Of a stretch of DNA of 64,000 nt, positions 11,816 to 24,477 are shown piece by piece (within the stretch, counting starts at the first letter, position 1; each line of letters starts with the position of its first letter). The stretch covers positions 3,450,501 to 3,514,500 of the forward strand of contig JAFFJZ010000013.1 in NCBI GenBank assembly GCA_018340375.1, written 5' to 3'. Source of the DNA: Gonatopus flavifemur (taxonomy: Eukaryota; Arthropoda; Insecta; Hymenoptera; Dryinidae). The translations under genes and the position numbers were made by a program. Below the pieces are notes generated by a model. It saw only the letters and a program-made list of their open reading frames with translations, was not told the DNA's origin and searched no databases.

Positions 11816-13030
11816 GAGACACATATTGAGATAACTTTCAACTGTATTTTAACATCTTTTATTTGTGAGAATAATAATTTTGAGAGCTGTTATAGCTGAT
11901 CTCCAGAAGCTCCTCTGAAAAAAGTGCTTTGCGGTGACCACGATATCTCGGGACTGAATCTTTTAAAATGGAAAAACTACACGGATTCCGTTGAAGTAAT
12001 GTATAATCTAGTAATCAATCGAAGGAATTAGGAAAATGAAATTTTTTGATGAAATGGCGGCTTCTGAAAAAATAACATCAATTCTTCACAAAAATTTTGG
12101 CCTCAAATTGTTTATAAAAGAGGAATATTAATCGGTGAGAAAAAACCTTCGATTAATTACTAAAAAATATATAGTCAACAAGCTTGTGTTGAAACCTGAG
12201 ACTGGTCGGTTCAACCGTTTTCGAGAAATTTTGGTCACCGACTTCAAAAACACAGTTTGGAGAAAAACGCATTCGAAGTTTCAAAAGCACTTGACATCCT
12301 CAACAGAACCAAGATCTCCAAACGTTCTTCAGACGTTCACGTACGATCGCTAAATGTTCCTTGAACGTAGAAATGTCCCTGAGTCTATGGAACGTTTGCT
12401 GAATGTGTATTGAACGTTTGGCAGCCATGTTGTTCTGTTGGGGATAGAGTAAACAATTTTTTCAAATATGTGTGTAACTTGGACAATAATCGCCGAATTG
12501 ACTTGAAATTTTCTGTGTATGTATTTCAATGTATATACATAACGAAAGTGGAATGAAAAAACAATCGATGTTTTCAAAATTCCAACTGTATATAACCCCT
12601 TAATCCATTTCTGCAGCAAAATTTGAGATGTTACAAGATGAAAATTTTTGTTTACTGTTATAACTAAAATTCAGCTATGAAAACTAATCTAATGTTCACA
12701 TCATGTTCCCAAAGTGTTTCCGCGTGGAGCATTCCTAGATAACATTTTGCATTTTCACTCATGTGCTCGTAGAGGTGGATTCCAGTGTTATGCTAGCAAA
12801 CTGCTCGTGCTTAGTACCTTTTCGGATGCAATAAACTCACAAAGTATGTTCCCGCACGAAATGTTGTCTGGGTTGTTGTTGGCAACAACTCGAGGTGATG
12901 GTAACTTGATCAATATACGATGTTTGCATTCTACGCAATTCGCAGGGTGAAAGATATTAATCATATCATATTTACGGTAGGCACTCACAGTTTCAAAAGT
13001 TACAATCCTGAAAGAGCATAGCCCCTAATT
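11816..13030. other. Non-coding gap
   Basis: I see no gene. Around 12310-12420 several AACGTT(C/T) motifs occur in both orientations, as in degenerate MITEs, but no paired ends could be fixed. Confidence 0.4.
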
Positions 13031-13033
13031 TTA

Positions 13034-13140
13034 TCCCTATACTAGGGATGTCCGATACAGTATCGATATATGGAGTATCGATACTTCGGAATTAGAATAT
13101 CGATATTATCCCCATCAATATTCACTTGTATCGATACTAT
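13034..13140. repeat. Possible hAT terminus rich in TATCGATA motifs
   Basis: A TAGGGATGTCCGATA start is followed by several ATCGATA repeats. This resembles termini of ZBED-type hAT elements, and the left end of the hAT remnant at 44101 (TAGTGATGCCGATTC) has a similar layout. No matching opposite end was found. Confidence 0.35.
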
Positions 13141-13149
13141 AGTTCACTC

Positions 13150-14600
13150 TATCTTATCCGGATTCAGGGTACAAACGATGATACTGGGTGAAATCATACT
13201 CTGACATGTGGGGATCATTTTCATCCACGCAGAATTTTTGCCGGAATCTCCTAAGTCATTTTATAACTTCCGAAATTTGAAAAATTACAGGATCAGGAGT
13301 TTCAAGATGGTCTACCTCATCCGGATTCAGGGTACAAACGATGATACTGGGTGAAATCATACTCTGGCATGTGGGGATCATTGTCATCCACGCAGAATTT
13401 TTGCCGGAATCTCCTAAGTCATTTTATAGCTCCCGAAATTTGGAAAATTATAGGATTAGGAGTTTCAAAATGCTCTATCTCATCTGGATTCAGGGTACAA
13501 ACGATGATACTGAGTGGAATCATACTCTGGCATTCGGGGATCATTGTCATCCAGGCAGAATTTCTGCCGGAATCTCCCAAGTCATTTTATAACCCCCGAA
13601 AGTTGGAAATTTAGAGGATCAGGAGTTTCAAAATGCTCTATCTCATCCGGATTCAGGGTACAAACGATGATACTAGGTGAAATCATATTCTGGCATGTGG
13701 GGATCATTGTCATCCACGCAGAATTTTTGCCGGAATCTCCTAAGTCATTTTATAGCTCCCGAAAGTTGAAAAATTACAGGATTAGGAGTTTCAAAATGCT
13801 CTACCTCATTCGGATTTACAGTACAAACGATGATACTGGGTGAAATCATACTCTGGCATGTAGGGATGTTTGTCGTTCACGCAGAATTTTCACCGGAATC
13901 TCTCAAGTCATTTTATAGCTCCCGACAGTTGAAAAATTACAGGATTATGAGTTTCAAAATGCTCTACCTCATCCGGATTTACGGTACAAACGATGATACC
14001 GGGTGAAATCATACTCTGGCATGTGGGGATGTTTGTCATCCACGCAGAATTTTCGCCGGAATCTCCTAAGTCATTTTATAGCTTCCGAAAGTTGGAAAAT
14101 TACAGGATGTGGAGTTTCAAAATGCTCTATGTCATCCGGATTCAGGGTGCAAACAATGACACTGGGTGAAATCATACTCTGGCATGTGGGGATGATTGTC
14201 ATCCACGCAGATTTCTTGCCGGAATCTCCTAAGTCATTTTATAGCTCACGAAAGTTGAAAAATTATAGGATTAGGAGTTTCAAAATGCTCTATCTCATCT
14301 GGATTCAGGGTGCAAACGATGATACTGAGTGAAATCATACTCTGGCATTCGGGGATCATTGTCATCCAGGCAGGATTTCTGCCGGAATCTCCCAAGTCAT
14401 TTTATAACCCCCGAAAGTTGGAAATTTAGAGGATCAGGAGTTTCAAAATGCTCTATCTCATCCGGATTCAGGGTACAAACGATGATACTGGGTGAAACCA
14501 TACCCTGGCATTTGGGGATCATTGTCATCCACGCAGAATTTTTGACGGAATCTCCTAAGTCATTTTATAGCTCCCGATAGTTCTGGAACTACAAGTTTTC
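13150..14600. repeat. 163-bp satellite, about nine units
   Basis: The phrase ACAAACGATGATAC recurs with a constant spacing of exactly 163 bp at 13171, 13334, 13497, 13660, 13823, 13986, 14149, 14312 and 14475. Units differ by a modest number of substitutions and essentially no indels. Each carries CTCTGGCATGTGGGGATCA, CCGGAATCTCCTAAGTCATT and a GGAGTTTCAAAATGCTCTA block. Because 163 is not a multiple of three, the open frames across the array are not genes. Confidence 0.95.
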
Positions 14601-15640
14601 CAGTTCAAAAATTCCACAGCTCAGGACGACATCATTCAGCAAAATCATCCCGTGGCATGTAGGGAACATAATGATCCATGTAAAATTCCTTGCTGAATCT
14701 CGCACATCTACAGCAATCACACCTTCTTCCGGCATCCGCGTTCGAGACAGTGTTAGCAAAACTTCGTCCATCAATATTCCAGCATTCCGTTATTCTCCTC
14801 ACACATCACCTCTTATTCCCGGAGATATGTTCATTCACCCTATTGAACCGACTGCGTTGGAATCGAAGAATCTTATGTGATTCGAATGATGACCTCTCCG
14901 TAATCAGTTCCCGTAGTTGGAATACTCCTATCGCATTCCCAATCGAAGCAACCCCTCTCTCTTCAAACTGAAAACTGTTCGTAAGACAATCTCCCACTTC
15001 TCCATTCCCATCCTCCGTGATGCACTGGCCACATGACCCGTAATCGTCGTATGGCGCTCTCCTTGGAATCAGGTTTTGCGTAAGGCTACTCCCGTCAAGC
15101 TTCGGAACAAATCCCTTCCCCCCTTCCCCACTCAATTCCCCTCCTCGTTGATGAAACGTGGGTACATGAATTGTGATTGTTGAATGGCGCCTCCTCCGAA
15201 GTCAGATTGCGCTCTCGGGATGCCTTTGTTATGCTTTGAAATCAAGTGATCCCCCCTAATTCTCCCCCTCCGTGATGAAATGGGCATATGACCTATGATT
15301 CTTGAATGGCGCCCACCCTGGAATCGGATTCCGCAGTCAAAATTATTCCATCTCTCTTCAAAACGGAAATATCGCCCCTCACTTTCTTCCCTGGGGATAA
15401 AATCAAAAATCCTTATCAGTACAAACATCTACGCGTCATCCTCTTTCCAATGAGCCCAAGATCATTAAAATCAGCAAAAGTCGCCGGCAAACTTTTTTCT
15501 CAACCCCCTATAACTTATTTTCCTTCAGGGTACAAACAAAAATCGTTACGGTACATTGGGGTACAAACGATGGACTACATTTTGGCATGGAAGAAACGAT
15601 TTTCCCTCAAAGTCGCCGGCTAAGTTCACAGGGGTCTAAG
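14601..15640. repeat. Decayed tandem repeats flanking the satellite
   Basis: 14601-14710 is a strongly diverged satellite unit, with matches to the CATCCACG and GGAATCTC parts. From about 14880 to 15400 a second motif, ATGGCGC followed by TGGAATC and TTCC-rich text and then CCTCCGTGATG, repeats at 133 and 121 bp (15051, 15184, 15305). Another diverged stretch with GGGTACAAAC appears at 15525-15620. No coding evidence. Confidence 0.6.
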
Positions 15641-15666
15641 AACCCGCATGAAAATGAGTGGGTACC

Positions 15667-16156
15667 CACGGAGAAAGATGCAGCTCGAAAGGATAGTAAT
15701 CTTGATTAGAAAATTGGAGAATCTTTCTTAAAATCTGAGAATTTGTCTCAAGTTCGTAATAAACATGAAACGGTTCAGATTTCTCTTGAATATTGCTCGA
15801 AAAACAATGAAAAATTATCAATACCCTCACAAATCATAGAAACAAATATGAAGTTTCAAAAAGTCGCGCATGAAATTTTACAAAGTGAATAACAAAATTC
15901 TGTGATTTGAAAATGAGATTTCAAAATTTTGTTACTTACTTTGTAAAATTTCATGCGCGACTTTTGGAAACTTCATGTTCGTTTTTATGATTTGTTGAGT
16001 ATTGATAACTGTCTATTGTTTTTCGAGCAATATTTAAGAGAAATCTGGACCGTTTTATGTTCACCACGAACTAAAGGAAAATTCTTGGATTTCAAGAAAT
16101 ATTCTCCAATTTTCTATTGAAGATTACTATCCTTCCGAGCTGCATTTTTCTCCGTG
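15667..16156. mobile_element. 490-bp foldback with CACGGAGA ends
   Basis: The arms 15667-15898 and 15915-16156 are inverted copies. For example, AAGTCGCGCATGAAATTTTA is mirrored on the right. The ends are CACGGAGAAAG and TTTCTCCGTG, flanked by CC on each side. The same terminal eight bases bound the two MITEs at 17945 and 19057, which suggests one superfamily. Starting with CAC and having 2-bp flanking duplications would fit CACTA-like elements, but no transposase is present to prove it. Confidence 0.8.
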
Positions 16157-17944
16157 CCCATGGATTCACAGATAAGCTCTCATCGGAACCACCTGGATTT
16201 TTTCGACTCGGAAAACATGAGCAGAAGATTTAGTCTTTCCCTTAGAATCAGGTTATTTGGGTATTTGAAAAACGCTATTTAGGTATCCTATCGTATTCAA
16301 AATTGACACCCGTAGTGAATGTGCTCCTGTATCAGAGCAAACCACGAACATGGTTTCACCCTTGATTATCTGTTGGCTATAATCAGCAAACGTGACATCA
16401 TTATGACTGGTGAAAGTTATTATTTCCTCAAATTGAGGATGATAAACATGAGTTCTGAATTTCCATTTGCGAATAGTTGCTTCGAAGATACAACCACACG
16501 ACAATTTTTGTATACCAAATTCTTCATCGTTTCATTTATTAATTATGTGTTACTACGTAATATGTGTTCTGATAGGTATTGTTTGTGTCCGAATTGGATT
16601 CACATTAAAACTGTGTCGAAGTACAATGTTGATTTCACCCGATTCTTGAACGCTTCAGCCAACTTGGCCATATTTCCTTTTGGATTGACTGTGGGATGGT
16701 CATCAACGGCTCCACCTAAATGACTGAAATCAGATTCGTTCCTGTCGATCAGCGACAATGAGGCATCATTGATTGCATCCTTACCATGGGCTGAAATTCT
16801 AATTGGTACGGCAATAGGAACAAAAACACTGGATAAATTTGAGGGGGAATAACTTTGCTTATTACTGCCGTTCCTTATACCGTTGGTCCGATATGTTGGG
16901 CCGTTGCCCCAAGTGTTGAGGTATTTGATAATTTACCACGTATGAGGAAATAATTCATGAAAGGCAAAACGTCATAATACGTGAGTGTTCGATCTTCGCC
17001 GTGTTGACATAGAAAATAACAATTGAAATTGAAAGGACTTCCCCATTGATGAGAATACTGAGAAAATTAAATTAGCTGACAAATGAATCGACTCGACGTA
17101 GTGACTGAAAGATATGAAATACGGATGAGAAGCGGACTGCAGATTGGAGGAAGAAGAAATAATTCCGTCTCGTTTTTTGTTTAGAAAAGAAAAAAAAAGG
17201 ACGAGTGTTTAGTTTCGACACTATAATTCACGAATAACAATATAATATAAACTCCAAGGAATAAACTCCCTATAACGGAATTTACGAAAATGGGTCAGTT
17301 GGGGGGTACACAAGTACCCTATCCAAAGGACCTGAACTGGAGAAATGAATCTGGCCAAGATTCACGCGTCATTCACTCACTCATACATACAACCGTTGCG
17401 GTGCACCGTGAAAAAGTCGGGGGAGATTTCCTGGTCCAGTGACGATCGACGATAGAATTTGGAGGTGTTCAGCAGAAGATGCCCAAGATGAGGAACCGAG
17501 TCAAGAATTGACACACTATAATGGCGTATTCCCAGAAGAATTCGGAGACAACGTAATCACAGCGGATCGCAAGGAGATGAAAACCAATTACACCAAATAC
17601 TTTACACATGGAAAGATAATCGAAGAGAACACACACTCGTCGCTCTAAGAATGTCATGACCCACTGAACTTGGGAGGGATTGACAGCCAAAGGTATGAAA
17701 TATCTTCGATCCCCACTCTCTAATTGCCGTGTAATGAGAGTGTGTAATTGTGGTGTGCGACGAATTGCTCTGCTACAGGTGCGACGATCAAACAGTGAGC
17801 AATATTCAAAATCCGCTGTCTCTTTCGTTCAAATCTTATGAACTTGTAGTATAATAAGTACACTATATCTAGGAGAAGTGCATTATCCTACCAGCACACC
17901 TACCGCTTTCACGTCGCATCTGCGTGGAGGCAACGTGGACAAAA
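16157..17944. other. Non-coding region with one unassigned minus-strand ORF
   Basis: The minus strand of 16253-16504 reads an 83-aa frame with a protein-like core (FRTHVYHPQFEEII, DYSQQIIKGETMFVV, DTGAHSLRVSI). I do not recognise it; it may be an exon or gene fragment. The remainder has no motif that I can name. Confidence 0.35.
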
Positions 17945-18314
17945 CACGGAGGAAAAGGAATTCGCTGTGGCAGCGAAATCTACTTTTGCTGGGTTCCTTT
18001 TGCCAGAGCAGAAAATTTTTTGCTGTGACAGCAAACTATCCGCTGTTCCAGCAATCTTGTTAGCTGCGACAGAAAATTTTTAGCTGGGGCAGCAAAAAAT
18101 GTTTGCTATCCCAGCAAAATTTGTTTGCTGTTCTGTGTATAATACTGAAAATTTGCTGGCGGAGCGAACATTTTTTGCTGCCACAGCTGAGAAATTGCTG
18201 TCGTAGCTGACACGATTGCTGTTATGGCAAATTTTTAGCTAGGTCAGCAAAAAATCTCGCCATTCTATATATAATACCTCGATTTGCTGCGTCAGCAAAT
18301 TTTTTCTCTCCGTG
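17945..18314. mobile_element. 370-bp MITE of short GCTG/CAGC hairpins, copy A
   Basis: It begins CACGGAGGAAAAGG and ends TTTTCTCTCCGTG, flanked by AA on both sides. The body is a chain of about a dozen tiny palindromes of the form GCTGNNNNAGC (for example TTGCTGTGACAGCAA) separated by A/T runs. A second copy of the same length lies at 19057-19426 with near-identical sequence. It has no coding capacity. Confidence 0.85.
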
Positions 18315-18644
18315 AAGGGATCCTCTGTAATGGTGCGTTTCCTCTCTCAATTAGTTCAATCAGAGAAATGTTGTTCCACTGTGAAGATAGTGAGTTTCAT
18401 TGCTGAAGCAATAAACTTTGACCAGTAGTTGCACTGTGAAACATGTATTTATATTTATATATTTCCTCAAACATATAAAATTCTGAAAATTCATCGACAA
18501 GATCAATATTCTTCAGGTATTGTCAAGACAAGATCAAGATGATTCATCACAAGAATAATTCAAGAACAAGACGATATCATTATTTCCATATTTTTCAAGA
18601 ACAAGACAATATTTCAGAAAATATCATATCGTCTCGTATTGTGG

Positions 18645-19890
18645 AAGCACTAGTGTAGTATGTTGTGGAACTGTTGAAACGACGTGAATAACACTCGCGG
18701 GCACAAAACTCTAATAGCCGAACCGAATCATGGAATCCCACGCTCGAAACGTTTCGAGATACAATGCAGTCGATGAATAAGGAAAATTCATTGGGAAATG
18801 GTTGGAATGACTTGGAATTTGATTCACGATATCATCAGTCATCCTCAAAAACAACAAATCGATCGATCGTATCGAACAATTTTGTCGATAACTGATAAAT
18901 GCTGCATAACAAACTCATGCAGCCAATACTACTACGTGCATTTGAGTTCCAACGAGAAAAACTATCGAGGGAACTTTGGATACAGAAAAACTTCTTTACT
19001 CCAGTGTTGAATAATGTACGGATGATTCTCTATCAACGGGGTCGAAACAATTGACGCACGGAGAAAAAGGAATTCGCTGTGGCAGCGAAATCTACTTTTG
19101 CTGGGTTCCTTTTGCCAGAGCAGCAAATTTGTTGCTGTGACAGCAAACTATCCGCTGTTCCAGCAATCTTGTTAGCTGCGACAGCGAATTTTTAGCTGTG
19201 ACAGCAAAAAATGTTTGCTATCCCAGCAAAATTTGTTCGCTATTCTATATATAATACTGAAAATTTGCTGGCGGAGCAAACATTTTTTGCTGCCACAACT
19301 AAAAAATTGCTGTCGTAGCTAACACGATTGCTGTTATAGCAAAATTTTAGCTAGGCCAGCAAAAAAATTTGCTATTCTATATATAATACCTCGATTTGCT
19401 GCGTCAGCAAATTTTTTCTCTCCGTGCGCCACGCTCATAGGAAATTATACGTATTCCATCGCATATTGAAGTGGAATACCTGGGAATTCCAAAAAAATTA
19501 CTCCTGACATAAAGCAACATCTTTGCTGATAGTGTGTTGGAATCAACAGTGCCTTCGATATTTCTTTCCGTTGAAGCTCGGATACACGGGGTATTGCCGA
19601 TATAAATTCCTTCTCGTCAATTACTGACGGAATTCCTCAACTGATCCAATCAATTTGTTGTTTTTGAGGATGAATGACAATATCGTGAACCAAATTTCAA
19701 GTCATTCCGATCATTTTCCAATAAATGGTCGAAGAATAAACTCCCAACGGAGTTCTTTTCTATCGACCGCATCGTTTTCGAGACATTTCGAGCGTGGGAT
19801 CACATTATTCGGTTCAGCTATTGGAGTTCTGTGCGCACGAGTGTTATTCACGTGGTTCCAACAGCTCCACAACATATTGGCTGCAACAAA
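18645..19890. repeat. Inverted repeat (foldback) interrupted by MITE copy B
   Basis: 18645-18870 and 19648-19890 are inverted copies; ACGTGAATAACACTCG at 18695 is mirrored by CGAGTGTTATTCACGT near 19840. The inner parts are more diverged. The MITE at 19057-19426 sits inside and would be a later insertion. Confidence 0.75.
19057..19426. mobile_element. 370-bp MITE of short GCTG/CAGC hairpins, copy B
   Basis: The same element as 17945-18314 and the same orientation. Its ends are CACGGAGAAAAAGG and TTTTCTCTCCGTG, flanked by CG on each side. The two copies differ by scattered substitutions but have the same length, so they share a recent source. Confidence 0.87.
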
Positions 19891-22444
19891 ACCTTCAACA
19901 GTATATCAGTAGAACATATGAAACCTTAATGAAAAACTTGCTCGTTTATGCTTCCTACGCAAATGATAAACTATCAACGTTCACCACTGTTCGTAATTGG
20001 GAATGCACCCGAACTCAATTCTCTTGGGGGATAAACTTCAGATCCAGTTTCCTCATGTCGAGAACCCCTAATTCCTCACTTCCAATTTGAAATACCGTCT
20101 TACCAAATAATACCCATTCCCCATTCAATCCGAATTTCAACTCGAAATTACTCTAAATTTTGCACAGCATGAGAAGACACTGGAATAGTAGTTTTGTTCG
20201 TCTTCGGAAGAACTACAAAATGGTAAACACCAGAATGCTCAATGGCTATACCTATTGTGAGGTTCCCTTGTGAGTTCTGAGATACACTATGCTATGTAAC
20301 TTGCTATGCTGATGCCATTCACAGATCCATCCTGGACATTTAAAATAACATGTTTTTATAAAATAAGCATGCTTCCTAATACGACATTGGTTGCCCATTT
20401 TGATAGCAAAGGGAATACTGTCAATTGTCGGAGGTTGATTTAATCACTCTCCTCGTAATGCATCCTTCAAAAGTTCCCAACATACAATTCTTCCGTTGAT
20501 CCAATTCTTTCCTGGGGCGAATTTATAATCATGGATTTGTGAGTAAGCTATCAACAGATTTTAAGACTGAAAAGTCTCAAAATCCCCCACTGATATTGGA
20601 TTACAACGCTCGAGCGGAAGCCCGTGTTCCTCATTCAGGCACTACCTGGAAAAACGTATTGTATATATGGATCCATGTACGGATAATGGTCATGCAATGC
20701 GCATGTATGGTCACATACGGCAATGGAACATCTGCTCGCTTACGGCATGAATTTCACTTTCCTTTGTTGATTCCTCATGATATTCCATAATATGAATGCT
20801 CGTACAGCGCCGTCACCAATGAGATCAGTCACCCCCACGTAAAATTTGAGTGGAAAATCGCTGGATGAGATACTGGTGGTAAAATATTGTTCACCGTATG
20901 TGGATACATATGATGATGTATGATTAAATATTGTTGTTTATGGCTACATATGATCCCATCTACATATGATCGTATATAGCCAAAATCAATGCATGCCCAT
21001 ATGCGATTCACATATATTTTCATACGTGGTCATATATTATATATTTCATACATGTCCATATATGGACTATATATGATTCATATATTTTCATATATAACCA
21101 TATTTGAATTATTTCTCCACGGATTGCGGAGGGAGAAACCAAAAATCTCAACACAAAGGCACAAGGTAGTTGAGCGCCTCTCCATCTCAATGACGTCGAC
21201 CTTTGTAAATCCAAGTGAACCTCGAAAACAAACGAAGAAACTGCATATTGGCTGATGAGGAAGGAAAAGGGTGAGAATGGAACTAGGAAGCTCAGGGAGG
21301 GGGGGATTGATTCTAAATACTCAAGAATAACTCAACTCAGAGGGTAGATTGAACAAGTGTTCTATCCCGAGGGCACCACTACGAGGGAACACTCCACACG
21401 GTCGAAGCCGTTTACATTCAATCAGCAGAGGGAGAGCGGAGGGAAACTGCGACCACAGGAAATGATCTGAGGGAGGGTAGGAACGCACAAGAGGGAAGAA
21501 TCCAATGTCTGAACGAAAGGAGTGAAGGGAGAGTAAAAAAAAGCAACACGTGGAGAATGTCACGCGACGATACATCGTAATCCTGGAGTTGTTTCATTAG
21601 TGGAGCAGCGCACTGGCCCTTTCACTCCGGGAATTTGTTTCGCAACTCGCGGATAATCCAAAAACTAAAGATAAGGCCCCAATGGCACCACACACTCACC
21701 GTATTCCAATATTTCTGTAGGAGAAATTCTCAGTCAAAGTCACCGTGGCTCAGTCATACGAGAAGTGACATGCGAGATGGCCACTCCATTTTTCTTCATC
21801 GACGATTGTGTTCGTCAAATATCCTTATGGACCCTGTTGAGGAATTTCTGTAGGACTCGTGTTCGCGAGTTGTTCCTACAGTTAGAGATATGAATTGAAC
21901 TCAGAAATCGATGTGTGAGTGTGTATGAGTGCTTTGCGGGCGTTTCTCCAAGAGCGGGTGTTGTCATCTTCTCTCATGCCTGTTGTTTATTCCGAGATGA
22001 GGGTGTTAGTTGGCATAGTAGTAGAGGCTGTCTCTCTCTTCCTTCCTCCCTCTCTTCCGCAGATTCGACGAAAGGCTGCTTGGTGGATAGAGTTCCCTTC
22101 TCTCTCCTGACTCATCCATTGGAGAGAGAGGGTGAGAGTAGAGAGGCCGTTCTCTATCTTCTGATTGGTTGTGAATGAGAGAGCCTCCGGGGTGGGGTGG
22201 ATCATCCTTCGCCTCGTGAAATAGCTGGTGCTGCCTCTTTTGGGAGGGGAGGGAGCCCAACAGAATAGGGTAAGGAGTCAGGGATTTGAGAAGAACAAGG
22301 ATACTTGGGGGAGAGGGTACGTGTTCCTGATTCTCGTACCAGCGAGTAACGACCGGACTCCTATTTGTGGGACTCACATGACGTTCCTCAACCAATCTAA
22401 TCCTTTGGTTGAGACATTTTGCATGCTGCCACTACGGGAACTTC
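19891..22444. other. Non-coding region with a CATATATG-rich patch
   Basis: No gene found. 20850-21110 is dense in CATATATG/CATATGAT words in both orientations, a simple or MITE-derived repeat. 21915-22460 has higher GC and many overlapping short frames but no recognisable protein. Confidence 0.4.
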
Positions 22445-22520
22445 GTGACGATTGAGCAGCCGGATGCAACAACCGGTCGCGCGCTCGAAGAGATGTGAAA
22501 GTATTGTCCAAGCTGTAATA

Positions 22521-23282
22521 TTATAATGGGGTGACGAAGAGGAGATCTCATGGAGGAGGGGGTGGGTGAAGAGAACAGAAAGAATGCGATATACGTGGGA
22601 ATAAATGTGTGTGTGCTCATATTCGAAGATTTCTAGATGTGTAATTCACAATAATTATAGCTCACCACTAAGAAGTGTGCCATGTGAAAGTGTGTGTCGT
22701 TACGTCTCGTCTCTCGGCCGGCCTTTTTTCCTCGTATATGGAGTTGGGGGCGTCCCTCCGTGAAGGTCTTCGTAGACGATAAATGGTGCGGGTTGAATCC
22801 GGGGTGTCCGATTACAGAAAAGTGTGGAGTCAAACTCACATATGGAAATTACCTGCGGTTATTCGTGGTAGCCACTCGTGGCACTGTATGATTACTCAAG
22901 GACTAGAGTACGTATCGAGTACTAACAGGAGACTGGCCCTCATCGCCGCCTCGGCTCATTGACGAGTTGCACCGCTTCTCCCACCTCTACCTCCTCATTG
23001 GCGTCCCCTCCTTCTGTCTCTATGCTCTCCCTGGTGAAAATGAAGCGTGCATTTGGAGCGTCGCATAGGAGTGTTATTACCGTCACATGAGAGTGTATTG
23101 AGAGTCAATTGGCGCAGTTGAGCGTGGATCGAGCGTGAAGAAAAGCGTTCATGCACGCTGTACTCACGCTTATATTGAAGTAGGCGTGCATTGAACGTAT
23201 ATTGGCCAGAATCACGTTATTGGTACGCTGTTTGAACTTTATGTGGACGCCGTTTTTTCGCCAGGGCTTGTAACGCTTACCT
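22521..23282. other. Sequence inserted in the left arm, containing a MITE
   Basis: The right arm reads directly across this point (mirror of GCTGTAACATTCAAC), whereas the left arm has GCTGTAA, then ~760 bp, then TTACAACATTC. It is therefore an insertion in the left arm or a deletion in the right. Most of it is unassigned; 23029-23266 is a separate MITE. Confidence 0.6.
23029..23266. mobile_element. 238-bp MITE with CCCTGGTGAAAA ends
   Basis: The ends are CCCTGGTGAAAA and TTTTTTCGCCAGGG. The body has several GCGT(G)CATT/AGCGTG motifs in both orientations. Its ends resemble those of the CCCTGYTGRAAAA elements in 54663-58862. Confidence 0.65.
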
Positions 23283-24477
23283 TACAACATTCAACGTCGG
23301 AATAAAAAATTCGAATTTTGTGAAATCAAAAATAACAAATGATAGGTCTTGTGAAATCAACCTCCGTCTTCGTTAACGATTCTTTTCTGTGATCAATAAC
23401 TCCTTAGTAAGAAAATAAAAACTGCAAATATTTTTGGTCTGAAAATCAATGTTGTTCAATGTTAAACCTGCTCTAACTTTTGTATTTTCCAACATTTCGG
23501 AATGAATCTTATCAATTCTTGTCCGTGAAACTTCGTAGAAGACGATGATGTTGGAGAACTTTGTGGAAAATCATTGAAAATCATTAATTCTTTGATCAAA
23601 AGTGAGAATAATGTTTCGCAAGCTTCGTAATTGAAAAGTGTCGAGGCCAGTATGAGCTACAAGAAACTTCCAGCCACAAAATTGTTCACTAGTGTATGGA
23701 CTAACTTTCTGAAGGATTTCAGATCGATTGAACTATTAGTTTGGGAAGTGCAGCTATTTATTTATAAGTGCACAACTCATATTCTCCGTTATTCCCACGT
23801 AGTTCCCGGATTAAACGTACAAGGCTGCACGAAACAAGAGTCCACTCAATTCCCCAAGGTACTTTTATGTTTTTGTATCAGAGAATCCAAATATCGAATT
23901 GTTTTCGCAAGATTCATGATAAATTTTCTATTATAAGCACCTTGTTTGAAACTATATTATGAAGAAACGTTTCGTATTTCAGGCAAATTGGATGAACAAA
24001 CAAGTTCCGTTGTTTCACTTGAAGAATGAATTATGTATCAAGCATGTTTACAATACTAACATTATTTATTTATGTAAACAATTAAAATTATATCCAAAAG
24101 ATGGAATTCGTTTTCTTTTAATGTGATGTTTTATGTTGATGTGGAATGCTCCAAGTCCTTCATGAGGGAACATTGAGTAACACATCATTCATACAAGATC
24201 TTTTCATTATTTTTCTAATGTATCATCAAGGATAACATGTCCCATTGATGAACAACCGCAAAAATTTCTGAAAAAGTCATATTCTTATTCACAGGATTCA
24301 ATGAACATTAGGTATTACAATTTTTCTCAACCACTTTATTTCAAGATATAAATCATGAACTTTTTGAACGAAATAACTTTATATAGCTTTGTAGAGCTGT
24401 TGAATAGGACAAAATATCACAGTAGAAGAATTGCAATTTCCTCCTCGAATATTTGGAACTTATGTTGACTCCCTTCG

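Noticed and set aside
11270..11822. Two 153-aa minus-strand ORFs
   Set aside because: Antisense of the purine-rich LINE gives long serine/leucine/proline frames without stops; the plus strand has the real endonuclease motifs.
13341..14580. Series of similar 83-109 aa open frames
   Set aside because: They are readings of the 163-bp satellite; the frame shifts by one base per unit, so no repeat protein is encoded.
21915..22455. Overlapping ORFs in a GC-richer stretch
   Set aside because: All are under 130 aa, on both strands, with no domain, splice support or codon pattern that I can see.
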